The notes beneath the pieces were generated by a model, which was not told the DNA's origin, searched no databases, and saw only the letters and a list, made by a program, of their open reading frames with translations. A stretch of DNA of 64,000 bases, from the NCBI RefSeq assembly GCF_014897705.1, contig NZ_JABUXV010000007.1:1-64000 (forward strand), given 5' to 3'. Each line of letters starts with the position of its first letter. Within the stretch, counting starts at the first letter, position 1. Origin of the DNA: Brachybacterium sp. FME24. Lineage in GTDB: Bacteria > Actinomycetota > Actinomycetes > Actinomycetales > Dermabacteraceae. Position numbers and translations under genes: made by a program. This document shows positions 51,411 to 59,961 of the stretch, piece after piece.

Positions 51411-52157
51411 TCACGGCAGAAGTGTGAGCACCGTCGCATCGTCATGCAGTTTGCGGGGGCGTGCTTGCGGTGGGAGCGCCCGTTCCCCGGCGCGAAGCTC
51501 GGCGATCACCTCTACCGGATCGACGGTCAGCGCCTGCACGAGAGAGGCCTCGTCGTGCCGGCCGAGCAGGTCGATGGCGCGGGTGATGCCGTCGGAGACG
51601 AGATGCGCAGAGGCCAGCATCGCCAGCGGCGTGCGGCCCACGAGGGCCTGTTCAGCCGCCTCCTCCTCGTGCCGCGCCACCCAGAATCCTCCCGGGACGT
51701 TGCGGCGCGCCTCGATCGCCTCGGCCGTGCGTTCGGTGGCCACCACCTCGTCGATCCGCAGATCGGTGACCCGAACGACCTCTCCGTCCCGGCCACGCAG
51801 CAGCAGCGAGGAGTCAGACAGCACCAGGTGCTCGAGGTGCTCGCCGACCCGACGCACGGTGACGACCGTGGCCGACGGGCTGCCGGCAGCGAGGTCGCAC
51901 TCCTGCTCGTGCAGCTCCCGGACGTCCGCGATCGCACCGGCGAGCGCCGCGCCGAGCTCCGTCGCGGGATCCTGGGCGCGAGTGAGCAGATGTGCGGCGA
52001 GGGAGTGCGAGTACCAGGCGACGCTGTGGCGGCACCCGGCCCGGAAGCGCTGGGGCAGTCCCGCCCCGTCGAGCATCACGGCCACCTCTCCGAGCACCCC
52101 GCCGGCATCCTCGTTCGCACCGGGGACCGCGGGGTCGGACAGCAAGGTGATGTGCAC
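51411..52157 (-). CDS. PP2C-type Ser/Thr protein phosphatase-like protein
   Basis: A 248-residue protein that follows the PP2C order: LLSDPAVPGANEDAGGVL (the N-terminal ED motif), AVMLDGAG, LVLSDSSLLLRG, LASAHLVSDGIT and LHDDATVLTLLP at the end. Some metal-binding Asp residues are at expected places, but the first motif is less canonical than in typical phosphatases, so activity is uncertain. GTG 52157 follows TACAGT by 6 bases. Divergent from the ParA-like gene. It might counteract the Ser/Thr kinase encoded 9 kb to the right. Confidence 0.7.
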   Translation of the reverse strand: MHITLLSDPAVPGANEDAGGVLGEVAVMLDGAGLPQRFRAGCRHSVAWYSHSLAAHLLTRAQDPATELGAALAGAIADVRELHEQECDLAAGSPSATVVTVRRVGEHLEHLVLSDSSLLLRGRDGEVVRVTDLRIDEVVATERTAEAIEARRNVPGGFWVARHEEEAAEQALVGRTPLAMLASAHLVSDGITRAIDLLGRHDEASLVQALTVDPVEVIAELRAGERALPPQARPRKLHDDATVLTLLP

Positions 52158-52163
52158 GTCGCC

Positions 52164-52169
52164 ACTGTA
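52164..52169 (-). promoter_or_regulatory. leaderless -10 of the PP2C-like gene
   Basis: TACAGT on the minus strand, 6 bases before GTG 52157. Confidence 0.5.
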
Positions 52170-52291
52170 GGCAGGTGCCCTGCGCCTCGTCGACAGACGC
52201 TCACGTGCTCGCGCCCGTAGAGTGTGCACGACCCATGTCGCCCGGCCCACCCCGGCCAGGACGGCGCTCAGGATCCGGAAGGGAACCATCG

Positions 52292-54163
52292 ATGATCGCG
52301 CAGGCGCGGATCACCTCCGACACCACCGCCACCGTGCACCTCGACGGCGAGACCGTCGAGGTCACCGGGACCGATCTACCGGACATCCGCAACCGGGTGA
52401 AGCAGGTCTTCATCACGGCCGCACGCGCCGGTGAGGACGCCGTGGACGTGGTGATCGTCGAGCCCGACGTCCGCCATCACCTGCGGGTCGAGCCCTCCGG
52501 TCGGATCGCCGGGCGCACCGCCGACGACCGCGCCCTGCACGGTCCCGAGATCGACGACCCGCTGATCGCGCCGCCGAGCGCCGGGGCCGAGCTGCCGACG
52601 GATGACACCGTGGACCTCAGCTCGATCGACCCCGCCGCCCTGACCTTCTCCGGGTCGAGCCCTGCCACCGGCGAGCACGCCTCGATCGGGTCCCCGGTGA
52701 CCGGCGAGCACGCCGCGATCCTGGATGATTCCTCGGACGAGCAGTCGACGATTCGACCCCATCGCGCCCGTCGCCGCCGCGCCGCCGCGATGCCCCCGTC
52801 GACCCTGCCGGGCTCCGCCGGGACCGCGCAGTCCTCTGCTGAGAGCAGCACCTCCGCGCAGTCCACGGGCACTGCGGCATCGGCCGCCTCCGCGCAGTCC
52901 GCGGGCACTGAGCAGTCTGCGGGCTCTGCCCCGTCGGTCGCGTCCGCACCCTCGACTGCGTCCGCACCGTCGGCCGCCTCTGCTCCCTCGGGCTCCGCGA
53001 CCTCGGTGTCGTCCGCACCGTCGGCGACGTCTGCGCCGTCGGCCTCGTCCGCCCCCTCTGCCTCGAACGCACCGTCCGGATCCATCACACCGGTGCCCTC
53101 TCCCGTGGCACCCCAGGAGGTCATCACGAGCATCCCGTCGTCCTCCACCGCACTCACCGAGGATCGCCACTCCGCGTCCGGTGCCGAGAAGCGTCCGCTG
53201 CCGCCGCGCACGTCTCCCGAGGGCGATTCCCGGCCGACGCTGCATGACCTGCAGGCCTCGACCTCCAAGCAGGAGAAGGTGAAGGCCACCCGCGGCTTCC
53301 CGGGCTTCATCACCCGCCTCACCGGCGGCGCCATCTCCCCGCGCCCCGGCCGGGCCGAGCGCATGGACAATGAGCGCCTCGAGCGCGTCCGTCGGCCGCT
53401 CGATGGCCCGCGCAACATCGCGGTCGTGAACCTCAAGGGCGGCGCGCACAAGACCACCGCCTCCCTGATGATCGCCGCGACGCTCGGCGTGACCCGCGGC
53501 GGCAATGTGCTGGCCTGGGACAACAACGAGACCCGCGGCACTCTCGGCTGGCGCGGCATCCCGACGGACCACCACCGCACCGCGGTCGATCTGCTGCACG
53601 ACATCGACCACCTGCGCGCCCCCGATGCGAGCAACGCGGATCTCGATCCGTACGTGCGCCCGCAGGGCGAGATGCGCTTCGACATCCTCGCGTCCGACGA
53701 AGACCCGGGCTCGGCCGCCTCCATCGACGGTGACGCCTTCGGCGACCTCAACGACGCCCTGTCGCGCTTCTACCGGATCAAGGTCATCGACACCGGCAAC
53801 AACGTGCGGGCCTCGAACTGGCTGGCCGCCGTGCGCAACGCCGATCAGCTGGTCATCGTCTCCACCGTCCGGGAGGACACCTTCAACGCGGCGGCGTGGA
53901 TGATCGACGAGCTGCGGGCGACGGGACTGGCCGATCAGGTCGACCACGCGGTCACGATCCTGTCGCACTCCTCGAAGGGGAAGTTCGATCCGACCCTGCG
54001 CAGCCGCCTGCTCGCGCACTTCGGCGCACACACCCGTGCGGTCGCCGAAGTGCCCTACGAGCAGCAGTTCGTCGACGGCTCCCACCTGGATTGGGGACGG
54101 ATCGCGCCGGCCACCAAGGAGGCGTGGCTCGACGCGACGGCGGTGATCATCGACGGGCTCTGA
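52292..54163 (+). CDS. ParA/MinD-like ATPase with long low-complexity region
   Basis: A 623-residue protein in three parts. Residues 1-75 form a small folded-looking domain. About 75-370 is disordered, including a long Ser/Ala/Pro-rich stretch (SAPSAASAPS-type repeats, about 175-280). The last ~240 residues are a ParA/MinD-type ATPase with the deviant Walker A KGGAHKTT (Lys382 and Lys387), DNNETRGTLGW and VIDTGNNVRASNW in place of the usual D-x-P motif. GGAAGGGA precedes the ATG. Similar architectures occur near type VII secretion and cell-pole systems in actinobacteria, but no ESX gene is visible here. Confidence 0.78.
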   Translation: MIAQARITSDTTATVHLDGETVEVTGTDLPDIRNRVKQVFITAARAGEDAVDVVIVEPDVRHHLRVEPSGRIAGRTADDRALHGPEIDDPLIAPPSAGAELPTDDTVDLSSIDPAALTFSGSSPATGEHASIGSPVTGEHAAILDDSSDEQSTIRPHRARRRRAAAMPPSTLPGSAGTAQSSAESSTSAQSTGTAASAASAQSAGTEQSAGSAPSVASAPSTASAPSAASAPSGSATSVSSAPSATSAPSASSAPSASNAPSGSITPVPSPVAPQEVITSIPSSSTALTEDRHSASGAEKRPLPPRTSPEGDSRPTLHDLQASTSKQEKVKATRGFPGFITRLTGGAISPRPGRAERMDNERLERVRRPLDGPRNIAVVNLKGGAHKTTASLMIAATLGVTRGGNVLAWDNNETRGTLGWRGIPTDHHRTAVDLLHDIDHLRAPDASNADLDPYVRPQGEMRFDILASDEDPGSAASIDGDAFGDLNDALSRFYRIKVIDTGNNVRASNWLAAVRNADQLVIVSTVREDTFNAAAWMIDELRATGLADQVDHAVTILSHSSKGKFDPTLRSRLLAHFGAHTRAVAEVPYEQQFVDGSHLDWGRIAPATKEAWLDATAVIIDGL

Positions 54164-54215
54164 TCCCGTCGTCCACAGCTGGGCCTGCGCGCTCACGAGC
54201 GTCGGTCGCGAGGCC

Positions 54216-54221
54216 TAGGCT
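54216..54221 (+). promoter_or_regulatory. leaderless -10 of the SNF2 gene
   Basis: TAGGCT ends 7 bases before ATG 54229; no Shine-Dalgarno. Confidence 0.55.
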
Positions 54222-54228
54222 GGGAGCC

Positions 54229-57200
54229 ATGCCCATCCGCCGCCTGAGCCTCGTCGTCGACGACGATCTGGGGCCCGCTCTGTGGGTGCGCGAGCAGACC
54301 GGGCCCGGTCGCTCCAAGGCGCTCGAGGACCTCTCCGGGCTGCGGCGGGACGCACCGGCCGGCATCGGCGACGCCCTGGCCGAGGCTCCGGACCAGCTGC
54401 GCCACCGGATCCGGATCCCCGGCCGGGACGGGGACCGCCGCGTTCCGGCCCTGCCTCTGTCCGGGTACGCGCTGACCACCCTGCTCCGGGCTGCGACCGA
54501 GCTGCTGGAGGAGCGTTTCGGCGAGGAGCTCCTCGAGCAGGTCTCCGCGCTGTTGGCCGACGGGGCCGCCGCCCGGCTCGCCGAGGACCTGATCGCGATG
54601 CCCGATCTGGTCGGTGCGACCATCGACGACCTGCGCGCCCGTCACCTGGTGGACGGCCGCCGGGTGCGCGCACGAGCGGTCGAGCGTCATGGCCGTCCCG
54701 TCCTGGAATGGCGCGCCCCCGAGGCGGACGCCTCCCCGATGATGCACGCCCTGATCGACGGGCACGCCCGGGCGGCCTTCGCCGCGCACCTGCGCACCGC
54801 CCGGGCCCCCGAGTCGGACCGTTTCGGCGTGCTGTGGGCCCTCGCCGACGACGGGGAGCTGCGCGCCGATCTGCCCTCCCAGCGCCGGATCACCGCCGCT
54901 TTCGACGCCTTCGTGGACTCCGGTCGGCCCGGGGTGAAGCTCTCCTCCACCGACAGCGACCTGGTGGTGCGCCTGTTTCAGCCGCCGGTGGGCACCGCCT
55001 GGCCGCTGCAGACCTGCCTGCGCGAGGCTGACGGCACCGTCCACCCCGTCGCCGATCTGCGCGCCGTCGGCGACCTCACCCCCGCGGGTGCCGCCGAGGC
55101 CTCTGCCGCCGTGATGCGCCTGGCGCCCACCGTGCGGGGCGCGGCCGTGGACGAGACCGGCGTGGACTGGCTGCTGACCACGGCCGAGGCCGGCGAGTTC
55201 CTCTCCCGGGACACCCCCGCCCTGGAGGATGCCGGGGTGACGGTGCTGCTGCCGCGGGATTGGACCAAGCAGCGCACCACGGTGCGCCCCCAGGAGACGG
55301 AGGAGGACGCCGGCGCCGAGAAGAAGTCCTCCGGCGTGGGGCTCGGGGCGATGGCGTCGTTCCGGTGGCGGGTGGCTGTGGGCGACACCGAGCTCACCGA
55401 AGAGGAGATGGAGATCATCAGGGAGGCCCAGTCGGAGCTGGTGCAGCTGCGCGGCCAATGGGTGCGTCTGGACGCCACCACTCTGCGCGCCGCCGAACGC
55501 TTCCTGGATGCCTTCACCTCCCGCACCCGCGACCAGCGCCTGCGCACCGGGGACGACAGGATCGCCCGGCCCGCGCCGGGGCAGAGCCCGCGCCCGGCCG
55601 AGGCCGGCCCCGCGACGCCGAATCTGCCGCCCCCGCCCGCGGAGGTCGCCGGGCACGCGCCGTGGCTCGAGATGTTCTCCCTGATCCTGTCCCCGGATGC
55701 GGCCGACGTCGACTTCGGGCTCAGCGCCCTGACCTCGGGCGGCCGCAACGGCCTGGCCCGCCTCATGCCCGGCGGCCCCGGCGCGTTCCCGCACCCGGCG
55801 CCGCACTCGCTGCAGGCGACCCTGCGGCCCTACCAGCTCGACGGCCTGAACTGGCTGTGGGCGCTGGACCGGTTGGGCCTCGGCGGGATCCTCGCCGATG
55901 ACATGGGCCTGGGCAAGACGATGCAGGTGCTCGCGCTGCTGAGCCGGGAGCGGGAAGGGCTGCGGGAGGCGCCGGGACCCGTCGGCCCGACGTTGTTGGT
56001 GTGCCCGATGTCCGTCGTCGGCGCCTGGCAGCGCGAGGCCGCGACCTTCGCCCCGCACCTGGCCGTGCACGTCCACCACGGCGGCAGCCGCCTGCGCGAT
56101 GAATCCTTCGTGGCGGGCGCCGCGGACCTCGACCTGGTCATCACCACCTACTCGCTGCTCGCCCGGGACCTGCCGGTGCTCTCGGCCGTGTCGTGGCATC
56201 GCATCGTCCTGGACGAGGCGCAGCACGTGAAGACCCCGGGCACACAGGTCACCCGCGCCGCCCGTACCCTGACCGCCCCGCACCGCCTCGCACTGACCGG
56301 CACGCCCGTGGAGAACAAGCTCTCGGACCTCCACTCTCTCATGGAGGTCGCGAACCCCGGCCTGCTGGGCAGCGCCACCTCGTTCCGCGACCGGATCTCG
56401 ACACCGATCGAGGAGGAGGGCGACGAATCAGCGCTGGGTCGCCTGAAGCTGGTCACCGCGCCCTTCATCCTGCGCCGCGTCAAGACGGACCGCTCGATCA
56501 TCAAGGACCTGCCGGAGAAGAACGAGCTCACCCGGGTCGTGAACCTGACCCCCGAGCAGGCCGGTCTCTACCAGGCGCTGGTGGACGAGCTGATGGTCCA
56601 GATCGACGGGGCCGACGAGAAGACCCGCCGCACCCTGGTGGTCTCCACGATCACCCGCCTCAAGCAGGTCTGCAACCATCCCGCGCACTATCTCGGGGAC
56701 GGCTCGGGGATGCTGCGGGAGGGCCAGCACCGCTCCGGGAAGCTCGAGCTCATCGACGATGTACTGGAGGCAGCCCTCGCCGACGGCGAGAAGGCGATCC
56801 TGTTCACCCAGTTCACGACCTTCGGCCACCTGCTGGTGCCGTACTGGGAGGAGCGCTTCGCCGAATACGGCCTCACCGTGCCGTTCCTGCACGGCGGGGT
56901 CTCCAAGCGAGATCGCGACACCATGGTCGCGCAGTTCCAGGAGCATCGCGACCGGCCCGGCCTGATGCTGCTCAGCCTGCGCGCCGGTGGCACCGGACTC
57001 ACCCTGACCGCCGCCAACCACGTCGTCCACCTGGACCGCTGGTGGAACCCAGCGGTCGAGAACCAGGCCACCGACCGTGCCTTCCGCATCGGCCAGCGGC
57101 GAGACGTGACAGTGCACAAGCTGGTCAGCGCCGGCACCGTCGAGGAGAAGATCGATACGGTCCTGGCCGACAAGCAGTCCCTGGCGGATATGACGATCAG

Positions 57201-57279
57201 TCCCGGGGAGGACTGGCTGGCCCGTCTGGACGACGACCGCCTGCTGCGGCTGCTGTCGCTGGAGGAGGACGACTCATGA
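54229..57279 (+). CDS. SNF2-family DEAD/DEAH-type helicase
   Basis: A 1016-residue DNA-dependent ATPase. The N-terminal half includes the bacterial SNF2-associated region (VSAAVMRLAPTV-like part and EEEMEIIREAQSELVQLRGQWVRLD, about 360-430). The motor starts LRPYQLDGLNWLWAL, with Walker A DDMGLGKT (Lys563), DEAQ box (from Asp662), LTGTPVENKLSDL and, in domain 2, LLSLRAGGTGLTLTAANHVVHLDRWWNPAVENQATDRAFRIGQ. It would remodel protein-DNA complexes. The stop overlaps the SWIM gene by ATGA, a common pairing. A longer upstream frame is rejected because ATG 54229 follows a leaderless -10. Confidence 0.92.
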   Translation: MPIRRLSLVVDDDLGPALWVREQTGPGRSKALEDLSGLRRDAPAGIGDALAEAPDQLRHRIRIPGRDGDRRVPALPLSGYALTTLLRAATELLEERFGEELLEQVSALLADGAAARLAEDLIAMPDLVGATIDDLRARHLVDGRRVRARAVERHGRPVLEWRAPEADASPMMHALIDGHARAAFAAHLRTARAPESDRFGVLWALADDGELRADLPSQRRITAAFDAFVDSGRPGVKLSSTDSDLVVRLFQPPVGTAWPLQTCLREADGTVHPVADLRAVGDLTPAGAAEASAAVMRLAPTVRGAAVDETGVDWLLTTAEAGEFLSRDTPALEDAGVTVLLPRDWTKQRTTVRPQETEEDAGAEKKSSGVGLGAMASFRWRVAVGDTELTEEEMEIIREAQSELVQLRGQWVRLDATTLRAAERFLDAFTSRTRDQRLRTGDDRIARPAPGQSPRPAEAGPATPNLPPPPAEVAGHAPWLEMFSLILSPDAADVDFGLSALTSGGRNGLARLMPGGPGAFPHPAPHSLQATLRPYQLDGLNWLWALDRLGLGGILADDMGLGKTMQVLALLSREREGLREAPGPVGPTLLVCPMSVVGAWQREAATFAPHLAVHVHHGGSRLRDESFVAGAADLDLVITTYSLLARDLPVLSAVSWHRIVLDEAQHVKTPGTQVTRAARTLTAPHRLALTGTPVENKLSDLHSLMEVANPGLLGSATSFRDRISTPIEEEGDESALGRLKLVTAPFILRRVKTDRSIIKDLPEKNELTRVVNLTPEQAGLYQALVDELMVQIDGADEKTRRTLVVSTITRLKQVCNHPAHYLGDGSGMLREGQHRSGKLELIDDVLEAALADGEKAILFTQFTTFGHLLVPYWEERFAEYGLTVPFLHGGVSKRDRDTMVAQFQEHRDRPGLMLLSLRAGGTGLTLTAANHVVHLDRWWNPAVENQATDRAFRIGQRRDVTVHKLVSAGTVEEKIDTVLADKQSLADMTISPGEDWLARLDDDRLLRLLSLEEDDS

Positions 57280-58118
57280 GCATCAAACTGGTCTCGCGCC
57301 GCGGAGCGATCGGGAAGAGCTGGCACGCCGGCGCGCTGCGCGACGCCGCCGAACGGATCCTGGGGATGGGGCGCGCCGGCAGCGGGAAGGCCGACGCTCG
57401 CGCCGGGCGGGTGCAGTGGCTGGACGTCGAGACCGGAATCGTCCGTGGTGACGTGCTGGACGCCGACGGTGAGCTGTACCAGGCACGAGTGGACCTGCCG
57501 GCCTTCGCCCCCGCCGACCGGGAGGTGTTCCTCCAGATCGCACGGGCCCGCCCGGACCTGCCCGCCCGCCTGGCCGGCGGTGACTACCCGGTGGACCTGG
57601 AGAAGGAGTTGGCCTCCTCCGACATCTCCCTCCTGCCGCGCGGCGCTTCCGAGCTGAGCCACGACTGCTCCTGCCTGGACTGGCCCGGGCCCTGTCGCCA
57701 CGTCGCGGCGCTGGTGTATGTGCTGGTCGAGGCGGTGGACGAGCACCCGACGCTGCTGCTGACGCTGCGCGGGTTCACGCTCGAGGATCTGGTGGCGCCG
57801 AGAGGGCCGAGCCCGGAGGGGGCCACGGGAGAGCGGCCCGATGCCGGCGGAGTCGAGGGCGATGGCGGCGGGGCCGACGGCGAGAGCACCGACGGGGCAG
57901 CAGGTGGCACCGGTGGGGTGCCCGCTGGTTCCGGCGCAGAGACTGTCCCCCCGCCCGCGTCGTACGACCCGGCGCGCACGAACCCGGACCTGCTCGCCGA
58001 GGTGATCGGGGACGGCGCGGCGAATGTCATCGCGAGGTTCTACGGCTCGCACGCTCGCCCCGGCCCCAGCCCGGCGGACGGGCAGGACGGTGCACCGGAG
58101 GATCCCTCCCGCTCATGA
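57276..58118 (+). CDS. SWIM zinc-finger protein
   Basis: A 280-residue protein with a SWIM finger, CSCLDWPGPCRH (Cys131, Cys133, Cys140, His142). The N-terminal part is typical of proteins encoded with SNF2 helicases (RAGRVQWLDVETGIVRGDVLDADGELYQARVDLP). After about residue 170 it becomes a Gly/Asp/Glu-rich linker and ends with a short helix. It is translationally coupled to the SNF2 gene and probably binds the same DNA or protein target. Its last six bases overlap the convergent dapA. Confidence 0.85.
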   Translation: MSIKLVSRRGAIGKSWHAGALRDAAERILGMGRAGSGKADARAGRVQWLDVETGIVRGDVLDADGELYQARVDLPAFAPADREVFLQIARARPDLPARLAGGDYPVDLEKELASSDISLLPRGASELSHDCSCLDWPGPCRHVAALVYVLVEAVDEHPTLLLTLRGFTLEDLVAPRGPSPEGATGERPDAGGVEGDGGGADGESTDGAAGGTGGVPAGSGAETVPPPASYDPARTNPDLLAEVIGDGAANVIARFYGSHARPGPSPADGQDGAPEDPSRS

Positions 58119-58994
58119 GCCCAGCGCATCCAGCGCGGCTGTGATGCCCGTTCGGCTCGCGCGGAGCAGCGGCAGGCGCACGGACGCGCTGGGGATGCGG
58201 CCCTGCGCGGCGAGGACCCCTTTGATCACCGCCGGATTCGGCTCCGCGAACAGAGCGCGGGTGAGCGGCACCAGCGTTCCGTGCAGTCTCCGGGCCCGAT
58301 CGGACGGACCATGCAGCCATGCGTCGACCAGCTCGGCGTACGCCCGAGGGGCGACGTTGCCGCTCGCCATGATCGCGCCGCGCGCGCCGAGAGCGATCAG
58401 CGGCCCCGCGAAGAGATCGTCCCCGGCCAGCACCGACATGTCGGATCCCTCGTCGCTCAGGAGCGCGATGGTCGTCTCGTCGATCGCGCCGACGCACTGC
58501 TTGACCCCGACGACGTTCGGCAGCTGCGCGAGGCGGTGGAGCGTCTGCGCACTCAGGGCCACGCCTGTTCGGTACGGGACGTTGTAGACGAGGAGAGGGA
58601 CACGGGTGGATGCCGAAAGGCGGCGGAAGTGCTCGACGATGCCATCCTGCGACGGGCGGGTGTAGGACGGGACGGCGACGAGCGCCGCGGCGGCACGGAG
58701 GTCGAGCCCCTCCAGCGCGGCGACCGACTCCGCCGTGCTGTTGGATCCCGCACCGACCATGAGCGGTGCGTCGCGGGCGGCGCAGACTTCGGCACAGACC
58801 TCGACCACCCGTCGTCGCTCCGCAGAGTCCAAGGTCGCGGGCTCGCCCGTGGTCCCGAGGGCGATGACGCCGGCGGCGCCCTGCTGGAGGACGGCGTCCG
58901 CGTGGGTCGCCAGGGCATCGGTGTCGAGATTGCTGTCCGCGGTGAAGGGCGTGACGAGGGGGACGTAGAGGCCGGTGAGTTCCATGTCCTCCAC
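58113..58994 (-). CDS. dapA: 4-hydroxy-tetrahydrodipicolinate synthase-family enzyme
   Basis: A 293-residue TIM-barrel class I aldolase of the DapA/NAL family. DapA condenses pyruvate with aspartate semialdehyde in lysine/diaminopimelate synthesis. Features: ALGTTGEPATL, LLVYNVPYRTG with Tyr137, Schiff-base Lys165 in GVKQCVG and LAGDDLFAGPLIALGARGAIMA. I chose GTG 58994 because GAGGAGGG lies 6 bases ahead; an ATG at 58985 has the motif too close. Other DapA-family roles are possible, since the gene is not in a dapAB operon and faces a LysR regulator. Confidence 0.82.
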   Translation of the reverse strand: MEDMELTGLYVPLVTPFTADSNLDTDALATHADAVLQQGAAGVIALGTTGEPATLDSAERRRVVEVCAEVCAARDAPLMVGAGSNSTAESVAALEGLDLRAAAALVAVPSYTRPSQDGIVEHFRRLSASTRVPLLVYNVPYRTGVALSAQTLHRLAQLPNVVGVKQCVGAIDETTIALLSDEGSDMSVLAGDDLFAGPLIALGARGAIMASGNVAPRAYAELVDAWLHGPSDRARRLHGTLVPLTRALFAEPNPAVIKGVLAAQGRIPSASVRLPLLRASRTGITAALDALGS

Positions 58995-59045
58995 GATCGG
59001 CCCTCCTCGAGCATCACGTCCAGGTCCCTTTTCTGGCGAGAGGTT

Positions 59046-59051
59046 TAAGCT
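59046..59051 (+). promoter_or_regulatory. leaderless -10 of the LysR gene
   Basis: TAAGCT ends 6 bases before ATG 59058; no Shine-Dalgarno. Confidence 0.55.
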
Positions 59052-59057
59052 GTGCTT

Positions 59058-59951
59058 ATGCTCGATGTCCGGAAGCTTCGACTCCTCCGAGAGCTGTCGC
59101 ACCGCGGCACCATCGCTGCCGTGGCCGACGCGCTCACCTATACGCCGTCCGCCGTGTCCCAGCAGCTCTCGGCGCTCGAGCGCGAGGCCGGAGTGTCGCT
59201 CCTGGAGCGTTCGGGCCGCCGCGTCACGCTGACCCCGGCCGCCGTCTCCCTCGTCGCCCACACCGAAACGATCCTCGCGTCGCTCCAGGCGGCCTCGGCC
59301 GACCTGGTGTCGATGACCTCCGCCCTGACCGGGACCCTGCGGATCGGAGTCTTCCCCTCCGCGGTGTCCGCCCTGCTGAGGCCTGCCCTCGTCGGCCTCA
59401 GCACCGAGCACCCAGGCCTCCATCTGATGGCCTCCGAGATCGACCCCGCCACGGTGCCCGACGCGCTGCGCGGTGGAACGCTCGACATCGCCCTGCTCCA
59501 GGAGTACGACCATGTCCCGCTGGACGCCGGGTCGGGGCTGGAGATCGAGCCGCTCCTGACGGAGACCGTGCATCTGGCCGCGCTCACCTCGGGCCCGATC
59601 GCAGCGCATCGCGGCTCCGCCTGGATCGCCGGCACGCCCGGGACCCTCTGCCATGTGCTGACCCTCCGGGCGTGCGAGGCCGCCGGATTCACTCCAGGCA
59701 TCCGGCACCACACGGACGACTTCGGAGCGGTCCTTGCGCTCGTCGACGCAGGTCAGGGTGTCGCCCTTGTTCCTGATCTGGGCGTCCGAGGCGACACCGA
59801 AGCCGTCCTCTTCACGCCGCTGGAGATCCGTCGTCGGACCTTCGTGGCGTACCGCCGCGGGATGGGTGCGCATCCCGCAGTCACCGCGGCCCGGCAGGCC
59901 CTGCAGGCGGCCGCCGCGCGGGTGGGGCAGTCCCCCGATCCGACGTCATAG
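59058..59951 (+). CDS. LysR-type transcriptional regulator
   Basis: A 297-residue LysR protein: winged helix at 1-60 (LRLLRELSHRGTIAAVADALTYTPSAVSQQLSALEREAGVSLLER), then a substrate-binding domain from about 88 (GTLRIGVFPSAVSALLRPAL). Divergent from dapA with about 63 bp between starts, the classic place for a LysR protein to control the neighbouring gene. An in-frame GTG lies two codons upstream. The effector is unknown; a pyruvate- or lysine-related ligand is a guess. Confidence 0.9.
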   Translation: MLDVRKLRLLRELSHRGTIAAVADALTYTPSAVSQQLSALEREAGVSLLERSGRRVTLTPAAVSLVAHTETILASLQAASADLVSMTSALTGTLRIGVFPSAVSALLRPALVGLSTEHPGLHLMASEIDPATVPDALRGGTLDIALLQEYDHVPLDAGSGLEIEPLLTETVHLAALTSGPIAAHRGSAWIAGTPGTLCHVLTLRACEAAGFTPGIRHHTDDFGAVLALVDAGQGVALVPDLGVRGDTEAVLFTPLEIRRRTFVAYRRGMGAHPAVTAARQALQAAAARVGQSPDPTS

Positions 59952-59954
59952 AGT
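59949..59954 (+). promoter_or_regulatory. leaderless -10 of the serine hydrolase gene
   Basis: TAGAGT overlaps the LysR stop codon and ends 7 bases before ATG 59962. A weak GAGGA also lies between. Confidence 0.45.
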
Positions 59955-59961
59955 GAGGATC

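Noticed and set aside
52617-53282. Alternative proteins in other frames of the Ser/Ala/Pro-rich region
   Set aside because: They are frame shadows of a simple codon repeat inside the ParA-like gene.
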